10,448 nucleotides of DNA from Holophagaceae bacterium (lineage in GTDB: Bacteria > Acidobacteriota > Holophagae > Holophagales > Holophagaceae). Location: contig JANXQX010000337.1 in the NCBI GenBank assembly GCA_025353305.1, forward strand, positions 1 to 10,448, in the 5' to 3' direction. Positions 1 to 6,864 of the stretch are shown in pieces (the first letter of the stretch is position 1; every line of letters starts with the position of its first letter). The notes beneath the pieces were generated by a model that was not told where the DNA came from, did not search any database, and saw nothing but the letters and a program-made list of their open reading frames with translations. A program made the position numbers and the translations under genes.

Positions 1-111
1 CAACGGATCCGCCATCAGGACATCGGCGATGGCGCGCTGCGCCTCCGGCAGATTCCGGTAACTCTCCGCCAGGCGGATCTGGATTACAGGAGCGGGGGTT
101 AGGATGGACAT
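1..111 (-). CDS. RpiR-family transcriptional regulator, N-terminal fragment
   Basis: Only the first 37 codons are present; the gene runs off the left edge. The ATG is at 111-109. The visible protein has the pattern that opens the RpiR/MurR helix-turn-helix domain: a short lead, then 'IRLAESYRNLPEAQRAIADVL', where the 'sy..L..aqr.IAd.l' spacing is typical. Known RpiR proteins pair this N-terminal HTH with a C-terminal SIS sugar-phosphate-binding domain, which is not visible here. The gene lies 63 nt downstream of the hydroxylase FAD subunit on the same strand, so it may be the last operon gene or have its own promoter. No clear Shine-Dalgarno precedes the ATG. The family call rests on a short segment; a role in controlling the hydroxylase genes is only a possibility. 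Confidence 0.62.
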   Translation of the reverse strand, partial: MSILTPAPVIQIRLAESYRNLPEAQRAIADVLMADPL

Positions 112-174
112 GGGCAGGAAAAATAGATTATCACTGTAGATATATTTTTTATTAGTGGCTGGCCAGCTTTGTGC
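112..174 (-). promoter_or_regulatory. AT-rich spacer, possible promoter for the RpiR-type gene
   Basis: This is the most AT-rich stretch at the left end, in contrast with its GC-rich flanks. Next to the end of the FAD-subunit gene lies a perfect 10-bp palindrome, GCTGGCCAGC (158-167). On the minus strand a GATAAT sequence lies about 20 nt before the RpiR ATG and could act as a -10 element, but I find no good -35 at the usual distance. The palindrome has no T-tract after it on the minus strand, so it is not a convincing terminator. Base composition is the main evidence. Confidence 0.25.
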
Positions 175-1062
175 TCACGGTCGCTTGAAACGCTCGATCA
201 TTTCCTCCAGCAGCTGCCTCAGCACGTTTACCGACACCTTGCGCCGGTAGTTGGCGGTGCTGCGGATGTCGTCGATGGGGCGGATGTCCTCCATCAGGGC
301 CAATTGGGCACCAGCGATAATGCGGTTGTCGAGCGCATCAATCCGTTGTCCCTGGATCCGCATCTCCGTGGTCAAGGCCCTCAACGGCACCGGGGCCACG
401 CTGCCCATGCCCAACCGGAATTCAACCACGCGGCCCCCTTCGGCCCGGGCATATGCGGCCAGGCAGACCTTGGAAATGGCCTGGGCCTTCCGGGTACCCA
501 CTTTGCGGAAGAAGTGGAAATTGTCGCCCTTGGGTCGCCAGACACGGATCCGGGTGAGGAGTTCTTCCGGGAGCATCACGCTCTGTTTGTAACCCGTGTG
601 GAAGGTCTCATAGGGCACCCAGCGGGACCCCGCGAGGGATTGCAGCTGCACTTCGGCGCCGTAGGCCAGCAGGCTGGGCGGCGTGTCGGCGGCGGGGCTG
701 CCGTTGGCGATGTTGCCGGCGATCGTGCCGCGGTTCTGGATGGCCATGGCGCCAGTCACCCACGCGCTTTGCACAAGGTTGGGAAATTCGGCGGCAATCA
801 GCGGATGGTTGCGCATCTCCGAATAGGTGGTCAGGGCGCCCAGGGTGATGCTGTCGGGAGAAGTTTCGATCCCCCGCAACTCATCGAGGCCCCACAGATT
901 CAGGAATCGGGTGAAGGGCGAAGTGCCCGCGGCGAAGGGGACCATCAGGTCCGTGCCCCCCGCAAGCGGACGCCAGGCGCCTTTCTCGGCGAAGAGGAGC
1001 TCCAAGGCGCCAATCAGCGATACCGGCGTTTGGACGGTGCAGTCCGGAGCCTGGCCCCTCAT
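175..1062 (-). CDS. Molybdenum hydroxylase FAD-binding subunit (xanthine dehydrogenase/CoxM family)
   Basis: This 295-residue protein is the flavin subunit of a three-subunit Mo hydroxylase. It receives electrons from the [2Fe-2S] subunit and passes them to the final acceptor in the cytoplasm. The FAD-binding motifs are 'RPLAGGTDLM' (about residues 31-40) and 'RGTIAGNIANGSPAAD' (about 111-126). The second half, from about residue 185, matches the CO_deh_flav_C domain, with 'LGMGSVAPVPLRA' and a terminal 'YRRKV'. Length is normal for the family. An upstream extension to 1143 is open, but the ATG at 1062-1060 is preferred. It overlaps the TGA of the preceding [2Fe-2S] gene in an ATGA junction, the usual sign of translational coupling, and the homologous sequence begins there. 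No cysteine-rich insertion for an extra [4Fe-4S] cluster, as in 4-hydroxybenzoyl-CoA reductase, is seen. The family is certain; the substrate is not defined by this subunit. Confidence 0.95.
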   Translation of the reverse strand: MRGQAPDCTVQTPVSLIGALELLFAEKGAWRPLAGGTDLMVPFAAGTSPFTRFLNLWGLDELRGIETSPDSITLGALTTYSEMRNHPLIAAEFPNLVQSAWVTGAMAIQNRGTIAGNIANGSPAADTPPSLLAYGAEVQLQSLAGSRWVPYETFHTGYKQSVMLPEELLTRIRVWRPKGDNFHFFRKVGTRKAQAISKVCLAAYARAEGGRVVEFRLGMGSVAPVPLRALTTEMRIQGQRIDALDNRIIAGAQLALMEDIRPIDDIRSTANYRRKVSVNVLRQLLEEMIERFKRP

Positions 1063-1556
1063 GGCCGGGACTCCTCGGCCACTTGAAGGGCTCGCGCCGC
1101 GGCGTGGGCCACCGAATCCACGATCTTCACATAGCCCGTGCACCGGCAGAGATTCCCCGCCAGGCCATCGCGGATTTGCGTTTCATCGGGATGCGGGCAG
1201 CGCTGAAGCAAGTCGACGGTAGCCATGATCATGCCCGGAGTGCAGATGCCGCACTGGGCGCCGCCGCAGTGGAGAAACGACTCCTGCACACCATGAAGCT
1301 GTTCGTCCGTCGCGACGCCTTCGATGGTGCGCAGTTCGGCGCCTTCGGCTTGTACGGCTGGCACCAGGCAGCTGTTCACAAGTTCACCATTCAGGATCAC
1401 CGAACAGGCGCCGCACTCACCTTCGCCGCAGCCCTCCTTGGTTCCCGTCAGGCCCAGATCTTCACGAATCACATCCAGGAGCCGGGCCATGGGCCAGACA
1501 TCAACGGTTCGTGAAGCTCCATTGACCTTGAGGGATAACTTCATTTTTTCAGACAT
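1059..1556 (-). CDS. Molybdenum hydroxylase [2Fe-2S] subunit (xanthine dehydrogenase/CoxS family)
   Basis: This 165-residue protein carries the two [2Fe-2S] clusters that link the Mo site to the FAD subunit. The N-terminal plant-ferredoxin-type cluster is ligated by Cys43, 48, 51 and 63 ('GCGEGECGACS ... NSC'). The C-terminal four-helix domain has Cys102 and 105 ('QCGICTPGM') and Cys137 and 139 ('CRCTGY'). All eight expected ligands are present and the length is normal. The ATG at 1556-1554 overlaps the end of the Mo-subunit gene by 8 nt. An upstream in-frame TTG (1568) and a downstream ATG (1544) are alternatives. The gene ends in the ATGA overlap with the FAD gene, so all three subunits are translationally linked. 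The gene order is Mo, then [2Fe-2S], then FAD. Confidence 0.96.
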   Translation of the reverse strand: MSEKMKLSLKVNGASRTVDVWPMARLLDVIREDLGLTGTKEGCGEGECGACSVILNGELVNSCLVPAVQAEGAELRTIEGVATDEQLHGVQESFLHCGGAQCGICTPGMIMATVDLLQRCPHPDETQIRDGLAGNLCRCTGYVKIVDSVAHAAARALQVAEESRP

Positions 1557-3789
1557 TGGACGGCTCAAGCAGCTCCATCAATCGTTCGGGCGTCAGGGGT
1601 ATCTCCCGCGGTGCCGTGGTACCCAGGGCGTCCTGTACCGCATTGAGCAGGGCCGGGGCGGGACCATCCATGGGCAATTCTCCCAAGCCCTTGGCGCCAC
1701 CGGGACCGAGCGTATAGGGGTTCTCTTCGAAGTAAACTCGGATGCGGGGCAGATCCATGCTGGTGGCCATGATGTAGTTGGTCATCTGGCCGTTGGCCAT
1801 GCGGCCCTGATCCCACACCACATGCTCGGAAAGGCCGTAGCCGATGCCCTGGGCCACGCCGCCTTCAATCTGGCCTTCGGCCAGGGTGGGATTCAGCACC
1901 CGCCCGACTTCCTGCAAGGCTACGAAGTCTTCGACCTGGACCTCGAAGGTGCGGGTATCCACGGCCACTTCGGTCGCGTAACAGGCCCAGGCAAAGGTCG
2001 TGTAGGCATCGCCTTTGTAAAGCTGGTCGTCCCAGACGATATTAGGCGGCGTGTTGTATTGGGAATAGGCCTTCAAATGACCATTATTCGCTATGTAATT
2101 CTTCACAGCGTTTGAAAATGAATTCCCATCGTAGGGCTCCACGAGCAGGCCCGATTGAAGCAAGGTCTGGCGCAGACCGATGGCGGCCTCCTGCACCAGC
2201 TTGCCCACCACCATGGTCGTCCGGGAAGCGACGGTGGGCCCGCTGTCCGGCACCAGGGCGGTGTCCGGCCGAACCACCTCCACATACTCCAGTGGCACTC
2301 TCAAAATTTCGGCAACCACCTGGCTGAGGATGGTGTTGGCTCCCTGCCCCATTTCCGTGGACGCCGCCAGAATGTGGATCTTGCCATCCGCCCGGCCTTC
2401 GACACACGCCACCGAGGCCAGATGGGATTCTCCGGCTCCCGTGAAGCCGCAACCGTGCATGAAAGTCGCGAACCCGAGACCTTTCTTGATGGGGCCTGCA
2501 CTCGCATTGTGGATCTGAACGCTCTCTTTTTTCGCCGCATAATCCAACTTTTCAAGCGCACGATCCAAGAGTCCGGGCAGATCAATTGCCTCCTTTATGA
2601 TCTGTCCCGTTGCGGTAGCATCGCCCATCCGGAGCAGATTCTGTTTTCGGATCGCGATGGGGTCCATCCCCATTTGGGCCGCCGCCACGTTCATGTGGCG
2701 CTCGATGGCGAACAGGCTCTGGGGTGCGCCAAACCCACGGAAGGCGCCATGAGGCGGGGTATTGGTGGCCACCGCCCGGGCTCGGATGCGAGTGTTGGGG
2801 CAGCGGTAAGGACCGCCCGCATGGATGGCGCCGCGGCTCAGCACCACGGGCGTCAGGGTCAGGTAGGCCCCGCCATCCAGGGCAAAATCAATATCCAGGG
2901 CCAACAGGCGCCCCTCGGTATCAAAGGCGCTGCGGATGCGGGTGCGGGATGGGTGGCGCTTGGTGGTGGCCACCATGTCCTCTTCGCGATCGTAGGCGAT
3001 CTTCACGGGCCACCCGCCAGCCTTCCAGGAGAGCAGCGCCGCATGCCCCGCGATCAGGTTGGGGTAGTCCTCCTTGCCGCCAAAACCGCCCCCGGTTTCC
3101 ATCTGGATGACACGAATCTTGTCATCTGGCAGATTAAAGAGCGATTTCAGGGCTTTGTGTACGTAATACGGACATTGCAGCGAGCCCCAAACCGTGACGC
3201 CTTCTTCGGCCTTGGCAACCGCGATGGCGCCATTCGGCTCGATGTATAGCTGTTCCTGGGCGCCGGTCTTGTATTCACCTTCGACGATGTAGGCGGCCCC
3301 GGCCCAGGCTGAATCCACGTCACCCTTTTCGATCAAGAGCTTCTTGAACAGATTGTCCTGGCCCCAGATCACCTCTTTGCAGGCAAGGGATTCTTCGAGA
3401 TCAAAAAGTGGTGGCAGCGGTTCGACGACCAGACGCACTGCGGTCCTGGCCTTCTCGAGCAGATAGCGGTCCTCGTGGGCCAACAGCACCACTGGTTCTT
3501 CGGGATGATTGATGCGGTCCAGCGCCAAGAAAGGCTGGTCCTGCTCGATGAGCGCCACGTATAAATCCCCTGGAACATCCTTGGCCGTGACGATTACAAA
3601 TTCATGCCAGGGAATGCCTTCTCCGAACTCGATGCCTTTGAGAATGCCCCTGGGCGCCGACGAACGCACGGTCACGCCGTAAAGCAGGCCCGCCATCCGC
3701 ACATCATCGGTGTATTGGGCGGCGCCGATGACTTTGCCCCGACCTTCCTTACGGATTCTCGAGTGACCGATGTGGCGCATTGGGTTCAT
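1549..3789 (-). CDS. Molybdenum hydroxylase molybdopterin-binding catalytic subunit (xanthine dehydrogenase-like)
   Basis: This 746-residue subunit has the usual length for a separate Mo subunit of the xanthine oxidase family. It opens with the small a/b-hammerhead domain ('IGHSRIRKEGRGKVIGAAQY'). The Mo-cofactor motifs follow: 'GGGFGGKE' (233-240), 'AFRGFGAPQ' (349-357), 'EMGQG' (479-483), 'GQIEGGVAQGIG' (639-650) and 'KGLGELPMDGPAPA' (700-713). Glu704 sits at the position of the catalytic glutamate. The CO-dehydrogenase cysteine loop is absent. Glu240, and the Arg in AFRGFG, are compatible with purine or N-heterocycle hydroxylation, but substrate assignment (xanthine, hypoxanthine, nicotinate, other) is inference. 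The operon link to purB favours a purine. The ATG at 3789 has a Shine-Dalgarno-like AGGGA about 8 nt upstream, embedded in the arm of a perfect hairpin. A second ATG at 3780 is an alternative. No XdhC-type cofactor-insertion protein is encoded in this window. Confidence 0.95.
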   Translation of the reverse strand: MNPMRHIGHSRIRKEGRGKVIGAAQYTDDVRMAGLLYGVTVRSSAPRGILKGIEFGEGIPWHEFVIVTAKDVPGDLYVALIEQDQPFLALDRINHPEEPVVLLAHEDRYLLEKARTAVRLVVEPLPPLFDLEESLACKEVIWGQDNLFKKLLIEKGDVDSAWAGAAYIVEGEYKTGAQEQLYIEPNGAIAVAKAEEGVTVWGSLQCPYYVHKALKSLFNLPDDKIRVIQMETGGGFGGKEDYPNLIAGHAALLSWKAGGWPVKIAYDREEDMVATTKRHPSRTRIRSAFDTEGRLLALDIDFALDGGAYLTLTPVVLSRGAIHAGGPYRCPNTRIRARAVATNTPPHGAFRGFGAPQSLFAIERHMNVAAAQMGMDPIAIRKQNLLRMGDATATGQIIKEAIDLPGLLDRALEKLDYAAKKESVQIHNASAGPIKKGLGFATFMHGCGFTGAGESHLASVACVEGRADGKIHILAASTEMGQGANTILSQVVAEILRVPLEYVEVVRPDTALVPDSGPTVASRTTMVVGKLVQEAAIGLRQTLLQSGLLVEPYDGNSFSNAVKNYIANNGHLKAYSQYNTPPNIVWDDQLYKGDAYTTFAWACYATEVAVDTRTFEVQVEDFVALQEVGRVLNPTLAEGQIEGGVAQGIGYGLSEHVVWDQGRMANGQMTNYIMATSMDLPRIRVYFEENPYTLGPGGAKGLGELPMDGPAPALLNAVQDALGTTAPREIPLTPERLMELLEPSNV

Positions 3790-3796
3790 GCTGTTT

Positions 3797-3825
3797 CCCT
3801 GCTAGGCCCTGAAAAACTAGCAGGG
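3797..3825 (-). promoter_or_regulatory. Hairpin covering the ribosome-binding site of the Mo subunit
   Basis: A perfect 9-bp inverted repeat, CCCTGCTAG / CTAGCAGGG (3797-3805 and 3817-3825), has an 11-nt loop. In the leftward mRNA the second arm ends in AGGG, which is part of the AGGGA Shine-Dalgarno of the Mo-subunit gene, 7 nt before its ATG. If folded, the hairpin would hide the ribosome-binding site. It lies in the largest gap inside the operon (88 nt). The structure is seen directly; a translational switch is inference. It could also be an mRNA-processing site or a dispersed intergenic repeat. Confidence 0.6.
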
Positions 3826-3833
3826 ATGCGGCT

Positions 3834-3850
3834 TTGAGGCAATGCCTCAA
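3834..3850. repeat. Short perfect inverted repeat in the ferredoxin/Mo-subunit gap
   Basis: TTGAGGC and GCCTCAA (7 bp each) are separated by only 3 nt. The hairpin lies 9 nt from the larger 9-bp hairpin in the same gap, between the ferredoxin stop and the Mo-subunit start. No T-tract follows on either strand, so it is not a classic terminator. It could be a protein-binding operator, or together with its neighbour a folded mRNA segment that separates expression of the upstream and downstream halves of the operon. Confidence 0.5.
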
Positions 3851-3877
3851 TCTCGCGCGGCTCGAGCCCTTGACCAT

Positions 3878-4525
3878 TCACCGCCTCGGCTCCACCACGA
3901 TGGCGGGCTGGACCGTGGGGCAGCCGAATACACAAAGTCCACATCCGGTGCAGTACTCCTCGATCACTTCTGGATGAGGAATGCTGCCGCTCTCCGTGTC
4001 CAGAATGCGGATGGCAACGCCTGGATAGGGACAGCGATCCACACAGGTGCGGCAAGCCTGGCTGCTTTGGCCATCGTGTTCATACGTCAGGCACAGCTCT
4101 GCTTTTATCCGGGCGGTACCCATATGCACTGCCCGCGGTCCCTCCAGTACTTCACCATCCTTGGCTTTCCGCTCGGGCCAGATCAGGGCTCCGGCTTCCT
4201 CGGGGCAGGCCTTGATGCAGGGCAGATCGCTGCAGAGGAAGCATGGCATCGCGCGTGGATCAATGTAGGGCGCGTTGAGCCCCAGGCCCATGTTGGGGCC
4301 ACCCTTGATGATGGAATCCTGGGGGCAGGCGGGAATGCAGTCGCCGCAACGGGTGCAGGCGGTCAAAAAGGCGAATTCATCCAGGGCCCCCGGAGGCCGC
4401 AAAACCTTGGGGTTGGCCTTCGTGATTGCATCTTCCACCTGCTCCGCCATGAAACCCGCCATGAGGGTCCCCAGCGACTTGAAGAAGTCGCCGCGTCCCT
4501 GGGGTAGATCGAGTTTTTTGGCCAT
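3878..4525 (-). CDS. Ferredoxin-type protein with four [4Fe-4S] motifs (MauM/NapG-like)
   Basis: This 215-residue protein has sixteen cysteines in four groups: Cys57/60/63/67 (CTRCGDCIPACP), Cys95/98/103/107, Cys145/158/161/165, and Cys192/195/198/202 (CTGCGLCVFGCP). This is the pattern of MauM/NapG-type ferredoxins with four cubane clusters. The N-terminus reads 'GRGDFFKSLGTLMAGFM', which resembles a twin-arginine signal in which the second Arg is replaced by Gly and the hydrophobic stretch is short. It is therefore probably cytoplasmic, like its Mo-hydroxylase neighbours. The gene starts 13 nt after the Asd-like gene ends and lies 88 nt before the Mo-subunit gene. Its likely role is to carry electrons between the hydroxylase and another redox partner; this rests on position only. 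No strong Shine-Dalgarno is visible. Confidence 0.9.
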   Translation of the reverse strand: MAKKLDLPQGRGDFFKSLGTLMAGFMAEQVEDAITKANPKVLRPPGALDEFAFLTACTRCGDCIPACPQDSIIKGGPNMGLGLNAPYIDPRAMPCFLCSDLPCIKACPEEAGALIWPERKAKDGEVLEGPRAVHMGTARIKAELCLTYEHDGQSSQACRTCVDRCPYPGVAIRILDTESGSIPHPEVIEEYCTGCGLCVFGCPTVQPAIVVEPRR

Positions 4526-4538
4526 TGGGAATTTACAT

Positions 4539-5363
4539 CTAAAGACCCAGGAGCCTCAGCGTGGGCCGGAGAATCCCCCAAAGGATGGGATCGAAGCCGA
4601 GCGTGAGCATGCCCTGCTTGGCATCGGCGGAAAGGCCGAGGTGGGCCAGCAGGTTGATGCTGACGGCCACATCCCTTGAGGTTGGGGGTTGTTCCACCCA
4701 GGCAACCCCCTCGGGGGGCGGCTTCAGTGCAAGGTGCTTGCCTTCGGTGGCGCGCAGATTCAGAACGAGCAGATCCCCATGGAAGGTTGGCGTGCGCACC
4801 TCCACAAGATTCCCCCTGGGGGATTGCGGCACCAGTTCAAAGGCGGCCCGGTAGCCCAGGGTGTGGGTATCGGGTTCTTCGCCCCGGATGACCGCGGCGG
4901 TCTGTTCCATGAGCGCCCCGAGCCCCAGATCACCCAGGTGGGCGATCGAGCGAAGGTGGGTCCCGGATACTTCCCCGATACCATCCACAAGAAGAGGCAA
5001 TTGGGCCAGCACCTGCTCCAACGCAGACCGCCCTCGAAAGCGGAGGGTGCCGATGGGCCACTCCCCCGATAACGGCATGGGTTCGCCAGATTCCTTCGTA
5101 TCCGCTTCCGGGCGCAGATCCAGGATTCGTCCGGGGTAGCCCTGGAACAGATCAGGCACTATCGGGGAATCCGCCAGGATGACCACATGCAAACCCTGGA
5201 GCAGTGCGGGCTCCGGCGCAAAGACAAGCAGATCCCCCTCTTCGTCTTGTTTGGTCATGGGCCCCGTGGCAAGCGGCAAGACCGAACAGTCCTGCGGCTC
5301 CAAGGCGGCCACAAGCTCACGACCCAATAACGTCTGGGCGCCGATGACGGCGATTTTCAGCAT
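4539..5363 (-). CDS. Degenerate aspartate-semialdehyde dehydrogenase-like protein (USG-1-like), probably not catalytic
   Basis: This 274-residue protein starts with a Rossmann segment, 'MLKIAVIGAQTLLGRELVAAL', like the NADP-binding start of Asd. In the middle, 'VSGTHLRS...GALMEQT' matches the Asd 'VS..Q.vSG.G...L..Qt' region. Near residue 190, 'RTPTFHGDLLVLNL' aligns with the Asd 'RVPV..GH....N' strand. Two key features of true Asd are missing. I find no Asn-Cys-Ser/Thr active-site motif, and the GH histidine position reads GD. The protein is also about 60 residues shorter than Asd (about 340). This recalls E. coli Usg-1, another catalytically degenerate paralogue. The ATG at 5363 has a good AAGGAA Shine-Dalgarno and follows the purB stop by 10 nt. 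A structural, NADP-sensing or unknown role is possible. Confidence 0.75.
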   Translation of the reverse strand: MLKIAVIGAQTLLGRELVAALEPQDCSVLPLATGPMTKQDEEGDLLVFAPEPALLQGLHVVILADSPIVPDLFQGYPGRILDLRPEADTKESGEPMPLSGEWPIGTLRFRGRSALEQVLAQLPLLVDGIGEVSGTHLRSIAHLGDLGLGALMEQTAAVIRGEEPDTHTLGYRAAFELVPQSPRGNLVEVRTPTFHGDLLVLNLRATEGKHLALKPPPEGVAWVEQPPTSRDVAVSINLLAHLGLSADAKQGMLTLGFDPILWGILRPTLRLLGL

Positions 5364-5373
5364 GTTGATTCCT

Positions 5374-6831
5374 TCATACGCGAATCTCGGTGGATGCTGC
5401 CGGCACGTGACCGCTCAGTGCAGCTTTTACCTCCGTCGACAGGAAGGCCCTGACCTGCTCTCCAGCACGACCCGTAAACCGGTGGGGATCCAAGAGGGAC
5501 GCCAGTTCGACCTCGTTCATGCCCCAGGCTGGATCCGCCGCGAGCAGTGAGAGCAATTCATTGCCCCTGCCTTCCTCCTTGATGCGACGGCCGGCTTCCA
5601 GGGACGCCCGTCGGAATCGCTCATGCAGATCCTGGCGATCCCCGCCGCGTTTGACGGCCTCCATGAGCAGCAACTCGGCGGCCATGAAGGGCAGCTCCTG
5701 GTTCAGTCGGGCTTCGATCATCTTCGGGTAGACCACCAATCCAGACGCCACATTGAGATAGAGCGACAGGATTGCATCGGCGGCCAGCAGTCCCTGGGAG
5801 ATCGTCAACCGTCGGTGGGCGCTGTCGTCCAGGGTGCGCTCCAGCCACTGGGTGGCGCTGGTCTGGTAGGTGGAAGGCATCAGCCCCAGCACGAACCGGG
5901 AAAGGCTGTTGATGCGCTCGCTGCGCATGGGATTCCGCTTGTAGGGCATGGCGCTGGAGCCGATCTGGTTCTGCTCGAAGGGTTCCTCGACTTCCTTGAG
6001 GTGCTGGAGTAGGCGCAGGTCGGAGGCAAACTTGCTGGCGGAGGCAGCAAGACCACAGAGCACCTGGCCGATTCGGTCCTCCAGCTTTCGCGTGGCGGTT
6101 TGGCCGCTGACTGGAATCGCCTTGAATCCGACCTTTTGGCAGAACAGATTTTCCAAGGCGTCCACTTGTTTGCCATTGCCTTCGAACAACTCCAGGAAAC
6201 TGGCCTGGGTCCCGGTGGTGCCCTTGATTCCGCGGACGGGGGTGGTGGCGACCAGATGGTCCAGATCCTCGAGGTCCAGCAATAGATCCTGGATCCAAAG
6301 GCAGGCCCGCTTTCCGACCGTGGTGGGCTGGGCCGGCTGGAAATGCGTGAAACCCAAAGTCGGCTGATCTTTCCAGTCATCCGCGAATTTCGAAAGGGCC
6401 GCGATGGTATTCAGCAAGCGAATGCGAAGAAGCCGCAATGCTTCATGGCAGATCAACAAGTCGCCATTATCGGTCACAAAACAGCTCGTGGCTCCCAAAT
6501 GCATGATGGGCCGGGCCTTGGGCGCCTGCTCGCCCCAGGCATGGATCGCGGCCATCACGTCGTGGCGCAGCGCGGCTTCGTGCTTGGCGATTATTTCAAG
6601 ATCCACGCTGTCCTGGGTGGCCCGCATTTCGGCGATTTGCCCGGCCTGGATCGGCAGCCCCAGCTCCATCTCGCTTTCAGCCAGGGCAATCCAGAGCCGC
6701 CTCCAGACCCGCTGCCGGTACAACGGGGAAAGCAGGCGCACCATGGCCTTGGTGGCATAGCGCTGAGCCAGGGGATGCTCAAACCGCTCAAGCTCAGGCG
6801 CATCACTGGGGGGGAGAAAGGGTTCGTCCAT
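5374..6831 (-). CDS. purB: Adenylosuccinate lyase, human-like subtype
   Basis: PurB cleaves SAICAR to AICAR and adenylosuccinate to AMP, each time releasing fumarate, in cytoplasmic purine synthesis. The 485-residue protein contains the fumarase/aspartase-superfamily signature 'GSSAMPYKRNPMRSE' (291-305) with its mobile-loop serines. It also has 'HLGATS' (111-116) and 'TLGFTHFQPAQPTT' (158-171) with catalytic-type His163. 'KGTTGTQASFLELFEG' (204-218) and 'QWLERTLDDSA' (328-338) closely resemble animal ADSL as I remember it. Length also fits the human type (about 484) better than the B. subtilis (about 431) or E. coli (about 456) types. The ATG at 6831 is preceded directly by a run of six G and has no standard Shine-Dalgarno. 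It is the first gene of the leftward operon and has a long non-coding stretch upstream. Confidence 0.96.
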   Translation of the reverse strand: MDEPFLPPSDAPELERFEHPLAQRYATKAMVRLLSPLYRQRVWRRLWIALAESEMELGLPIQAGQIAEMRATQDSVDLEIIAKHEAALRHDVMAAIHAWGEQAPKARPIMHLGATSCFVTDNGDLLICHEALRLLRIRLLNTIAALSKFADDWKDQPTLGFTHFQPAQPTTVGKRACLWIQDLLLDLEDLDHLVATTPVRGIKGTTGTQASFLELFEGNGKQVDALENLFCQKVGFKAIPVSGQTATRKLEDRIGQVLCGLAASASKFASDLRLLQHLKEVEEPFEQNQIGSSAMPYKRNPMRSERINSLSRFVLGLMPSTYQTSATQWLERTLDDSAHRRLTISQGLLAADAILSLYLNVASGLVVYPKMIEARLNQELPFMAAELLLMEAVKRGGDRQDLHERFRRASLEAGRRIKEEGRGNELLSLLAADPAWGMNEVELASLLDPHRFTGRAGEQVRAFLSTEVKAALSGHVPAASTEIRV

Positions 6832-6864
6832 CCCCCCAGTTTGGCAGAACCCGCGGAACCCTAC

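Noticed and set aside
158..167. GCTGGCCAGC palindrome downstream of the FAD subunit as a terminator
   Set aside because: It has no T-tract on the minus strand and only a 10-bp self-complement without a loop, so it is not a credible Rho-independent terminator.
169..1086. 305-codon frame on the plus strand opposite the FAD subunit, and similar long plus-strand frames at 1324-2115 and 2155-3249
   Set aside because: All are mirror frames of strongly supported Mo-hydroxylase genes and have no family resemblance.
2041..2130. Locally AT-richer patch in the Mo-subunit gene, considered as an insertion
   Set aside because: The reading frame is intact and the encoded segment leads smoothly into the conserved GDAYTTFAWACYATEV block expected in the family.
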